From NCBI GenBank assembly GCA_003451645.1, contig DMER01000185.1, positions 51,089 to 58,967 on the forward strand: a DNA stretch of 7,879 nucleotides, given 5' to 3'. Shown piece after piece: positions 1 through 6,080 of this stretch. This DNA comes from Alphaproteobacteria bacterium (GTDB lineage Bacteria; Pseudomonadota; Alphaproteobacteria; Micropepsales; Micropepsaceae). The notes beneath the pieces are model-generated. The model saw only the letters and a program-made list of their open reading frames with translations, had not been told where the DNA came from and ran no database searches. Position 1 is the first letter of the stretch. Every line of letters starts with the position of its first letter. Both the position numbers and the translations under genes were made by a program.

Positions 1-133
1 TCAAATCGAAGTGATTTGATCGCCCGTTGCGCTAGAGCCCAATCCGTTCAAGCTGAATCGGATTGTGCTCAAGGTTCCTTAGTTTGACGCGCTTTCTTGC
101 GACGAACCGGTATCCACTTCGTCGGAAAGCGCT
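1..133. repeat. Mosaic of small inverted repeats (alphaproteobacterial intergenic element), extends to window edge
   Basis: The non-coding stretch downstream of the receptor gene is a chain of inverted repeats. There is a perfect 7-bp stem at 1-7/13-19 (TCAAATC/GATTTGA). An imperfect palindrome at 41-64 pairs AATCCG with CGGATT, with TTCA/TGAA inside and one bulged T. A small AAGG/CCTT hairpin lies at 71-80, and a longer hairpin at 89-132. The unit containing CCGGTATCCACTTCGTC next to GCGCTTTC resembles, from memory, a highly repeated intergenic element of Rhizobiales and other alphaproteobacteria. Only one copy is visible here, so its repeated nature is known from the family and not shown by this window. 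No ORF or promoter is evident in it. Confidence 0.6.
89..132 (-). repeat. Hairpin one base after the TonB-receptor stop codon
   Basis: GCGCTTTC (89-96) pairs with GAAAGCGC (125-132), and GACGAA (101-106) pairs with TTCGTC (118-123). This gives 14 paired bases around an 11-nt loop with a small asymmetric internal loop. On the minus strand it starts one base after the receptor's TAA (134-136). It could protect the 3' end of the receptor mRNA or favour termination. No T-run follows it on the minus strand, so it is not a classical intrinsic terminator. The pairing is seen directly; the role is inferred. Confidence 0.55.
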
Positions 134-2371
134 TTAGAACGCGTAGCGGCCCACGATTTGGAAGGCAGGACCCGATTCCTCGGTCTCCAACTCGAACTCA
201 TCGACATCGTTGATGTCGCCGCTCAGACGGTCGGTCAGATTATCCCACTTGAAGAAGGTCTCATCCTTGGACGCATTGAGCAGGTTGGTTCCGGTCAGGC
301 GGATCACGAAAGACTCGCCAAAGCGCTTCTCGATGAAGACTTCCAGATCGGCGCCATAAGAGGTCGCGATGGTGCGATCAAACAGGCTGTTGAAGGCGTC
401 GCCCTGCAAGCGGTAGGTCGCACCGAAAGAGGCCGCCCAGTCGCTCAGCTCCTGAATGAAGCCCGTGTTGAAGACATACTCGGCCTGATCGTTGAAGCGG
501 CGCTTCTCACCGGTCACAACGTCGGTGACTTCGCTGTCGAGCCAAGAGAAGTTCAAGAACACGCCGGTATCCTCAAGGCCCGCAAACCAGAGCGGGGTAG
601 AGAAGTCCACCTCGACACCATAGACAAAGCCGTCGCCCACATTGCGCGGGGTGTAGATGAAGCCGTTGCCAGAGGATGAGACGACGCCCGTGCTGGCCAG
701 TTCGACCTTGTTGCTGACGCCACGATAGAAGACGTTGATGCCAGCCACACCGCGGCCGCCCAGGCGGCGCTCATAGGACGCATCGATGCCCCAGCCGCGC
801 TCCGGCTCGAGACGCGGATTGCCGCGGAAATCATCATCCTCGCCCAGTTCTTCTTCGAGAACCGCGGGTGCCAGGAAATCAAAGCTCGGGCGGCGCACGG
901 TGTTGGCATAGGACAGGCGGAACCGGTCATTGTCGGTTGCCTTGTACTTGACGTGCGCAGAGGGCAGCAGGAACGCGTAGTCGGCGTCCACGCGGCCATT
1001 CTCGTCGGTCACGAGGACGTCAGTCATCTCCAAACGCAAGCCCAGTTCATAGTCAAAGCGGCCCGCTTGGCCGTTGAACTTGGCGTAGCTATCCACGCGC
1101 TCTTCGTTGATTTTGTAGACGCCGCCGTCGACCGGATCGAGCGTGCCCAGAGCGGGTGTACAAGGCGCATTGCAATCATCATCGTCGGAGAGGACTTCCG
1201 CGTCGCGGACCTTGTCCTGAACGTCGATGCCGACCTTGAGCTTGGAGGCGCTCCACAAGAAGGTGTGGGACAGCGCGCCGGAATATTCGCGATCCTTGGT
1301 GTCGGTGGTCTCTTGCTCGATCGCCTTTTCGTCGACCACGCCGCCATTGTATTCATCGACGAGCTCAGTGTTCACGATGTCTTCGACGAAGGCCGCGAAA
1401 CCGAGCTTGGCCCGCGTCTCGCCGCCAAACATGGGGGCGATAAAGGACGCGCCGAGCGAGTAGTTTTCCTGCAAGATTTCTTCGAGCTGATCGGAGGTCT
1501 CGTTCAGGTCGGCAATCGCGACCGACGTCAGATCGTCATATTCGCGGCTGTGCTCGGTCTCGGTGCGATCGGTGCGGACATAGGCACCGGTGAATTTGAT
1601 CTCGCCGCCGCCGGCGGGGAAAATCAGGCTGCCATTGGCCGAGTAGTCATAACCGTCGCGGACATCGGTTTGATCTTCGCGATTGTCAAAGTCGAACACG
1701 CCGGCATTCGGTTCAAAGCGCAAGGACTGCTTGAATTTCGGATTGTGGCGGCCTTGCACATTGCCGCCGACGAGGAAGCGGCCATCGCCAATCGCGCCCG
1801 AATAAACGCCGCCCACGACCGGCTTGATTTCGCCATCATCAAAATGGAGCAGACCGCCTTTGATATAGCCGCCATCGAGCGAATAGGAGTCGCGCAGCTT
1901 GATGTTGACAGCACCGGCGAGCGCATCGCCAGACCGGTCGGCGGAGGAGGAGCGCACGATCTCAACGCGCTCAATCAACTCGGCCGGAATGCGGTCCACA
2001 AAGAACGAGCGGTCGACGCCCGAGCCCGGCACCTTCTCGCCATTGATGAGGATTTGCGTGTAGCCGGGGTCAAGGCCGCGCAAGCGCACGCCATCATACT
2101 CCAACACGTCAGACAGGAATGCGACCGACGGCACACGCTTCAGCGCGTCACCCGCGGTGAGCGGCTCGAACTTCTGGAAATAGTCGAGACCATAATCGAG
2201 GACCGGCGCCGTTTCGTTGGAGCGGTTGCGGTATTTGGTGCCGAACACCACGACCTTTTCAGAGGCCACCGGCCCCTCTTCGGCGGTGTTGTCTTGAGCG
2301 GTTGCCACAGAGCCGAACGATACCATCGCCGCGCTCAGCATGAGCGCAGCCCGCAAGAATTTGCCAGTCAT
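134..2371 (-). CDS. TonB-dependent outer-membrane receptor, probable phytate/phosphate-ester uptake
   Basis: A 745-residue outer-membrane beta-barrel transporter powered by TonB-ExbBD. Residues 1-25 form a signal peptide ending in VATA before QDN. A TonB-box-like segment EKVVVFG is at 38-44. The plug domain runs from about 55 to 161, with DALKRVPSV, VRLRGLDPG, ILINGEKV and IERVEIVRS...AGAVNIKL. The rest is barrel, including the SYANTVRRPSFDFLAP and GNPRLEPE signatures of the outer-membrane beta-barrel receptor group. It ends in aromatic RYAF, the usual BAM insertion signal. An upstream TTG at 2383 is possible, but ATG at 2371 is preferred because GGGGA sits 5 nt before it. Residues 395-404 and 506-514 are Asp/Glu-rich, and the first holds two Cys; both may be surface loops. 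Substrate is inferred from the divergent phytase and the PHO box; a siderophore role cannot be excluded from sequence alone. Confidence 0.93.
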   Translation of the reverse strand: MTGKFLRAALMLSAAMVSFGSVATAQDNTAEEGPVASEKVVVFGTKYRNRSNETAPVLDYGLDYFQKFEPLTAGDALKRVPSVAFLSDVLEYDGVRLRGLDPGYTQILINGEKVPGSGVDRSFFVDRIPAELIERVEIVRSSSADRSGDALAGAVNIKLRDSYSLDGGYIKGGLLHFDDGEIKPVVGGVYSGAIGDGRFLVGGNVQGRHNPKFKQSLRFEPNAGVFDFDNREDQTDVRDGYDYSANGSLIFPAGGGEIKFTGAYVRTDRTETEHSREYDDLTSVAIADLNETSDQLEEILQENYSLGASFIAPMFGGETRAKLGFAAFVEDIVNTELVDEYNGGVVDEKAIEQETTDTKDREYSGALSHTFLWSASKLKVGIDVQDKVRDAEVLSDDDDCNAPCTPALGTLDPVDGGVYKINEERVDSYAKFNGQAGRFDYELGLRLEMTDVLVTDENGRVDADYAFLLPSAHVKYKATDNDRFRLSYANTVRRPSFDFLAPAVLEEELGEDDDFRGNPRLEPERGWGIDASYERRLGGRGVAGINVFYRGVSNKVELASTGVVSSSGNGFIYTPRNVGDGFVYGVEVDFSTPLWFAGLEDTGVFLNFSWLDSEVTDVVTGEKRRFNDQAEYVFNTGFIQELSDWAASFGATYRLQGDAFNSLFDRTIATSYGADLEVFIEKRFGESFVIRLTGTNLLNASKDETFFKWDNLTDRLSGDINDVDEFELETEESGPAFQIVGRYAF

Positions 2372-2376
2372 AGACG

Positions 2377-2381
2377 TCCCC
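2377..2381 (-). promoter_or_regulatory. Shine-Dalgarno for the TonB-dependent receptor
   Basis: GGGGA on the minus strand lies 5 nt before ATG 2371. It supports that start over the in-frame TTG at 2383, whose coding region would swallow the site. Confidence 0.6.
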
Positions 2382-2394
2382 AATCAATGTCAGT

Positions 2395-2406
2395 TCAAAG
2401 CTTTGA
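2395..2406. promoter_or_regulatory. Perfect 12-bp palindrome in receptor leader
   Basis: TCAAAGCTTTGA is a perfect palindrome, 24-35 bp upstream of the receptor ATG. It lies about where transcription would begin if the adjacent PHO box drives the promoter. It may be an operator for a dimeric repressor, or chance. The symmetry is seen directly; no regulator is identified. Confidence 0.35.
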
Positions 2407-2408
2407 TC

Positions 2409-2414
2409 GTCGTA
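2409..2414 (-). promoter_or_regulatory. Possible -10 element of the PHO-box promoter
   Basis: TACGAC on the minus strand matches TATAAT at 3 of 6 positions and lies 10 nt downstream of the PHO box. This is about where PhoB-activated promoters, which use the PHO box in place of a -35, have their -10. The match is weak and is called on position only. Confidence 0.25.
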
Positions 2415-2424
2415 CGGGCATCAC

Positions 2425-2442
2425 ATGAAACCGCTATGACAA
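2425..2442 (-). promoter_or_regulatory. PHO box (PhoB binding site)
   Basis: Read on the minus strand the site is TTGTCAT-AGCG-GTTTCAT. The PhoB consensus is two CTGTCAT heptamers separated by 4 nt. Here the first heptamer matches 6/7 and the second 5/7, with the exact 4-nt spacing. It is oriented toward the TonB-dependent receptor, 53 nt from its ATG, and sits between two genes of a phosphate-scavenging type. A weaker heptamer pair overlaps the phytase start and is not counted. Binding by PhoB is inferred from the motif and context. Confidence 0.65.
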
Positions 2443-2502
2443 AAACTCAGGTTTTGGATCGGCGTTGCCAAATGGGCACGCTCTAGTGGTGTAGGACCGC
2501 GT

Positions 2503-2508
2503 GGGGGA
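2503..2508 (+). promoter_or_regulatory. Shine-Dalgarno for phytase
   Basis: GGGGGA lies 7 nt before ATG 2516. It favours this start over the in-frame GTG at 2501, which overlaps the site. Confidence 0.6.
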
Positions 2509-2515
2509 CAGTCTT

Positions 2516-3526
2516 ATGAACATGTTTGTCGTGGTGCTTTTGGCTTTGGCGGGGATTGGCAGCGCTTCCGCCGCCTCGGTTCCTGTTTTGCGGGAGACGC
2601 CGCCCGTAGGCGCCTCGGGAGATGCGGCGGATGATCCAGCGATCTGGGTGGGGCCAACGCCAGCAATGACGCGGATTATCGGCACGCAGAAGCAAGGCGG
2701 CCTCTACGTCTATGATCTGCAGGGGCGGATTGTGCAGGAGCTGCCCGGGGGCCGGCCCAACAATATCGATCTGCGCGCGACGCCTAAGGGCGTGCGGATC
2801 GTCACGAGCGACCGCAGCGAGAATGCCTTGGTGATCTATGCGCTGGACGAGACGCGAGGGCTGATCGAGGCGGCGCCGCTGGGCCGCGTGGCGACCGGTT
2901 TTGCTGAGGTCTATGGCGTGTGCTTAGGGCCGGACCGCGACGGTACGCTGCTTGCTGTGGCGACCAGCAAAATTGGTGAGGTGGGTGTTTGGCGCTTGGG
3001 CGCGCGCGCGGGCGAGGCGCAGCGGCTGGGCGGCTTTGCGCTGGGCTCGATTGCGGAGGGGTGCGTGGTCGATGATCGAACCGGTGTGGCCTATGTCGCG
3101 CAAGAAGACGTTGGCATCTGGCGCTTTGCGCTGGGCCTGCCCAATGGCGAGGGACGCCGCCTGATCGATCAGGTCAAGCCCCAAGGGCGCCTGGCGGCGG
3201 ATATTGAAGGGCTGGCGGTCTGGCGGCGGGGCGCGCGCGGCTATCTGGTCGCCTCTGTTCAGGGTGAGAACCGCTTTGTGGTTTATGATCTCGATACGGA
3301 CAATACCTATCGCGGCAGCATGCGCCTCGTGGGGCGCGGCGGCGTGGACGGGGTGAGCGGCACGGACGGGATCGAGGTGACGGCGCAGGACCTGGGGCCG
3401 GGCCTCTCACGGGGCCTCCTGGTCGTGCAGGATGATGAGAATACGAACCCCAACGCGGCGCAGAACTTCAAATATGTGTCGTGGGGAATGGTCGAGCGGG
3501 CGCTGGGTCTGAGAGGGCGGCGTTAG
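2516..3526 (+). CDS. Beta-propeller phytase (3-phytase family), secreted
   Basis: A 336-residue phytase that hydrolyses phosphate from Ca2+-phytate (inositol hexakisphosphate). Residues 1-19 form a signal peptide ending ASA, so the enzyme is exported to the periplasm or beyond. Hallmarks of the six-bladed phytase family (Pfam Phytase) appear in order: GDAADDPAIWV (35-45), K59 in GTQKQGGLYVYD, NNIDLR (82-87), SDRSEN with R100, VYG with Y133, TSKIGE with K152, AEG with E181, AQED with E197, DIEGLA with E231, GTDGIE with D284, and VVQDDEN...QNFKYVSW (303-323). By comparison with Bacillus phytase these include the phosphate-contacting Lys/Arg/Tyr and the Ca2+-binding acidic residues, so the active site looks intact. 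Length is only slightly below the usual size, with no extra domain. It diverges from the TonB-dependent receptor, and its stop overlaps the convergent flavoenzyme stop by 4 bp. Confidence 0.95.
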   Translation: MNMFVVVLLALAGIGSASAASVPVLRETPPVGASGDAADDPAIWVGPTPAMTRIIGTQKQGGLYVYDLQGRIVQELPGGRPNNIDLRATPKGVRIVTSDRSENALVIYALDETRGLIEAAPLGRVATGFAEVYGVCLGPDRDGTLLAVATSKIGEVGVWRLGARAGEAQRLGGFALGSIAEGCVVDDRTGVAYVAQEDVGIWRFALGLPNGEGRRLIDQVKPQGRLAADIEGLAVWRRGARGYLVASVQGENRFVVYDLDTDNTYRGSMRLVGRGGVDGVSGTDGIEVTAQDLGPGLSRGLLVVQDDENTNPNAAQNFKYVSWGMVERALGLRGRR

Positions 3527-4929
3527 TACAAGCTCTCCGCCGCTGCCATGTCGATGACTTTTCCGCGGTTCAAAATGCCTTTGGGGTCGAGCGCCGACTT
3601 GAGCCGCTGCATTGTGGCGATTTCCTCAGGCGTCCGGGACAAGGGCAGATAGGCCTTTTTCTCAAGCCCAATGCCGTGCTCGGCCGAGACCGATCCCTTG
3701 ATGGCCGCAAGCGGCGCATAGACAATGGCCTCGACCGACGCCCGCGCAGCCGGGTCTTCCGTGCGCGGACAAGCGACGAAATGCAGATTGCAGTCTCCCA
3801 AATGGCCGAAGGTGCCCATGACTGAACCGGGGAAACGCTCCGCCATGCGCGCCTTGACCTCCGCGACATAGGTCTCCATCGCGCGGATGGGCAGCGAGAC
3901 GTCAAAGGTGATGAATGACCCATAGCGGATGAACTGCACGACATCATCGCGGATGGCCCAGAATTTGTGGACCTGATCGAGAGAGGCAGCGAGGGCTGCA
4001 TCCGCGATCATGCCTTGGGCGAGAGCGCCATCGAGCCCTTTCTCGAAGCGTGCCGCATCAGCCTCAGGATCGCCACCCATGCTTTCGACGAGGACGTAAA
4101 AGGCATGGCCATGCGGCAATGGCGGGCGGTTATTGGCGGGCGGCGTGGTGAAAACCTCATACACATCGCTCCACATCACCTCAAAGGCGGTGAGCTGCCC
4201 GCCTAACGCCTGATCCATATGTTTGAGGAGGCGGGTTACGCCCTCGAAATCACTGGCGGCGACAAGGGCTGCCGTTTGACTGCGTGGCTTCTCAAAGAGG
4301 CGCAGGACCGCGCGGGTCACAACACCCAAGGAGCCCTCCGTGCCAATGAAGAGCTGCTTCAGGTCAAAGCCCGCATTGTTCTTTAAGAGCGTGTTGAGAT
4401 GGGACAGCACGGTGCCATCCGCGAGCACGGCCTCCAGCCCTAAGATCAACTCGCGCGTCATGCCATAGCGGATAACGCGGTTGCCGCCCGCATTGGTGGC
4501 AATATTACCGCCAATCGTCGCTGAGCCGCGGGCACCCAAATCCAACGGGAAAAACATGCCCGCCTGATCCGCAGCCTCCTGTATCGTCTGCAGCGGCACC
4601 CCGGCCTCAACCGTCATGGTGCGTCCGGTAGGATCGATTTCCAGGATGTGGTTCATGCGCTCAAGCGAGAGGACGATTTCATCGGCGGCGCTATCCGTGC
4701 CATGCACGAGGCCCGTGAGGCCCCCGGCGGGCACCACGCGCTGGCCCTTTTCGTGGCAGACCTTGAGGATCGCGCTCACTTCTTGCGTAGAGGCGGGACG
4801 CAAGACGGCGCGCGCGGCCCGCGTGTTGAGGCCGGGCCAGGGCCCCGCCTTCCAATCGCGCGCCTCAGCCTCAGGGATAAAGCCCTTAGGCCCCACAATC
4901 GCGGCCAGGCTTTGCAAGGTGTCACTCAT
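3523..4929 (-). CDS. FAD-binding oxidase, GlcD / D-2-hydroxyglutarate dehydrogenase family
   Basis: A 468-residue flavoenzyme, probably oxidising a D-2-hydroxy acid. The N-terminal FAD-binding 4 (PCMH-type) domain has PAGGLTG (67-73), GARGSATIGGNIATNAGG (132-149) and FIGTEGSLGVVT (194-205). The C-terminal FAD-oxidase C domain has GHLGDCNLHFV (375-385) and EHGIGLEKK (417-425). The metal ligands expected for the D-2-hydroxyglutarate dehydrogenase group (H376, H383, E417) are present. The usual Gly of GDGNLH is Cys380. The protein ends with the family's LDPKGILNRGK. No signal peptide or iron-sulphur motif was seen, so it is probably cytoplasmic and single-component. Start ATG 4929 is chosen because it overlaps the upstream gene's TGA (ATGA) and has GGAGG 5 nt before it; an in-frame TTG lies at 4941. 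Exact substrate is unknown. Confidence 0.92.
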   Translation of the reverse strand: MSDTLQSLAAIVGPKGFIPEAEARDWKAGPWPGLNTRAARAVLRPASTQEVSAILKVCHEKGQRVVPAGGLTGLVHGTDSAADEIVLSLERMNHILEIDPTGRTMTVEAGVPLQTIQEAADQAGMFFPLDLGARGSATIGGNIATNAGGNRVIRYGMTRELILGLEAVLADGTVLSHLNTLLKNNAGFDLKQLFIGTEGSLGVVTRAVLRLFEKPRSQTAALVAASDFEGVTRLLKHMDQALGGQLTAFEVMWSDVYEVFTTPPANNRPPLPHGHAFYVLVESMGGDPEADAARFEKGLDGALAQGMIADAALAASLDQVHKFWAIRDDVVQFIRYGSFITFDVSLPIRAMETYVAEVKARMAERFPGSVMGTFGHLGDCNLHFVACPRTEDPAARASVEAIVYAPLAAIKGSVSAEHGIGLEKKAYLPLSRTPEEIATMQRLKSALDPKGILNRGKVIDMAAAESLY

Positions 4930-5990
4930 GCGCGCCTCCAATGCAGGATATTGGAATTGACCTGGCCTTTGGCATTCGTCTCGGGCGGAGCGATCAGTTC
5001 AAGACCGTCGGCGGCCGTGCGCCGCGCGGCACGGCGAACCTCCTGACCGGTCCAGGCGCCAATGCTGGCGTGGTCGATGGCGTGGACGACATCCTTGCCC
5101 TCAAGCCGCCATTGGCCGCTATAGGCGAAAAAGTCGGTGGAGGCGGGCTTCTGGCCCGCTGGGGCTTTATGCCAATCCGTATGCTGAAGAAAACCCGCCA
5201 TCCGGCCCTGGCGCTCATAGATGAGGACGCCCGTGCCGCGCTCGCCCAAGGGCAGGCGTGAGAAGGCGCCATCGCGCCACAACTCCCAACGGTCGAGGCG
5301 CCAGGTGCCGCACAGGAATTCGGGCGTCACGGGCGGATTATCGCGATGCTTGAGCCCCGTGGATTGCATCCGCCACATCAACGCATCGAGGCGGTCCTGC
5401 CCAAAGAAAGGCTCGCCTTGATGCACGAATGTGGGCACGCCCCAATGGCCCGCCTGCTGCAGGGCCTTTTGATTGTTCTCGATCGCCTCATGCAGCCGCG
5501 CGCCTTCGGCCACAACAATCGCATCCATGCGCGCCAGATCGAGGCCTGCGCGCGCGGTGGCTTTCGCAAGATGATCCCCCAGATGCCAATCATCGGTGTG
5601 CCCCGACCAGATCAGGGTCGAGACCTCGGAGACAAAGGCAAGGCCGCGACCCATTTCGGCCGCGACTTGGCCGAGCTGCGTCAGGCGGTAGATGTGCGGC
5701 TGCTCGCTTGGCACCTCGCCCGTCTTGATGTCCATGAGAACGGGATCGGGTCTCGGCCAACGGTAGGGCAGGCCATTGATCTGGGCCACACGCGCGGTGT
5801 CACGCATGAGATAAGGCGCCCAGAGCGGATTGGCGCGCTTGAAAAAGCCGTCGATGCGTACCGCGATCGGGTAGACCGGCTTGATGGTGAACTCGACCTT
5901 ATATTCGGCCGCCAGCGCCACCATGCGCGGGGTTGCGAGATAGGAATAGGGGCTGCGGAACGACCAATAGGTATCGACGTGATGAGGCAT
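4926..5990 (-). CDS. DsbA-fold/2-hydroxychromene-2-carboxylate isomerase-like domain fused to lipocalin-like domain
   Basis: A 354-residue two-domain protein. Residues 1-210 match the DsbA-type thioredoxin-fold family that includes 2-hydroxychromene-2-carboxylate isomerase and kappa glutathione transferase. SFRSPYSYLA (10-19) holds the Ser13 expected to activate glutathione in place of CxxC, and GVPTFVHQGEPFFGQDRLDAL (184-204) is the cis-Pro loop and C-terminal helix start. Residues 226-354 resemble a lipocalin-like domain: CGTWRLDRWELWRDG, GTGVLIYERQGRMAGFLQ, FAYSGQWRLEGKDVVHAID. Usual isomerases are about 200 residues, so the C-terminal part is an added domain. There is no signal peptide, so it is probably cytoplasmic. 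ATG 5990 has only a weak AGG 8 nt upstream. The downstream flavoenzyme is translationally coupled. Reaction and ligand are unknown; a glutathione-dependent isomerase is an inference. Confidence 0.85.
   Translation of the reverse strand: MPHHVDTYWSFRSPYSYLATPRMVALAAEYKVEFTIKPVYPIAVRIDGFFKRANPLWAPYLMRDTARVAQINGLPYRWPRPDPVLMDIKTGEVPSEQPHIYRLTQLGQVAAEMGRGLAFVSEVSTLIWSGHTDDWHLGDHLAKATARAGLDLARMDAIVVAEGARLHEAIENNQKALQQAGHWGVPTFVHQGEPFFGQDRLDALMWRMQSTGLKHRDNPPVTPEFLCGTWRLDRWELWRDGAFSRLPLGERGTGVLIYERQGRMAGFLQHTDWHKAPAGQKPASTDFFAYSGQWRLEGKDVVHAIDHASIGAWTGQEVRRAARRTAADGLELIAPPETNAKGQVNSNILHWRRA
4935..4939 (-). promoter_or_regulatory. Shine-Dalgarno for FAD-binding oxidase, inside the upstream gene
   Basis: GGAGG on the minus strand lies 5 nt before ATG 4929, within the last codons of the isomerase-lipocalin gene. 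With the ATGA overlap it indicates translational coupling of the two genes. Confidence 0.7.
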
Positions 5991-6055
5991 GGGGGTGACC
6001 TGGCAATATGCGCGCGGTTGAGCCCGCGTCTGGTCGGCCCAGCATGAGACAGTTC

Positions 6056-6066
6056 CGGGCTGCCCG
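6056..6066. repeat. Short GC-rich inverted repeat between caspase and isomerase-lipocalin genes
   Basis: CGGGC-T-GCCCG, a 5-bp inverted repeat in the 90-bp intergenic gap. Realistically it can form only a 4-bp stem with a 3-nt loop. No T-run follows on either strand, so it is not a convincing terminator. No strong -35/-10 pair was found in the gap, which leaves open whether the downstream operon has its own promoter. Confidence 0.25.
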
Positions 6067-6080
6067 CAAGCTTCAGCTCG

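Noticed and set aside
89..132. Intrinsic terminator for the receptor gene
   Set aside because: The hairpin is good, but no T-run follows on the minus strand. It is reported as a repeat with a possible 3'-end role only.
953..2428. Long open frame of 491 codons on the plus strand, antisense to the TonB-dependent receptor
   Set aside because: It lies opposite a well-supported receptor gene in GC-rich DNA, its translation shows no recognisable domain, and it runs across the receptor's control region. It is a codon-bias shadow.
2503..2521. Second PHO-box-like sequence overlapping the phytase start (TGTTCAT-AAGA-CTGTCCC on the minus strand)
   Set aside because: Only 9 of 14 positions match, it points away from the phytase, and it overlaps the phytase Shine-Dalgarno and start codon.
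5346..6047. Open frame of 233 codons on the plus strand opposite the isomerase-lipocalin gene
   Set aside because: Arg/Ala/Gly-rich low-information translation with no motif; the opposite strand encodes a clear domain protein.
5991..6080. Promoter for the isomerase-lipocalin operon (for example TTGCGG-17-CATGCT, or CATATT as a -10)
   Set aside because: Each candidate matches sigma-70 hexamers at only about half the positions, or lacks a partner hexamer, so no call is justified.
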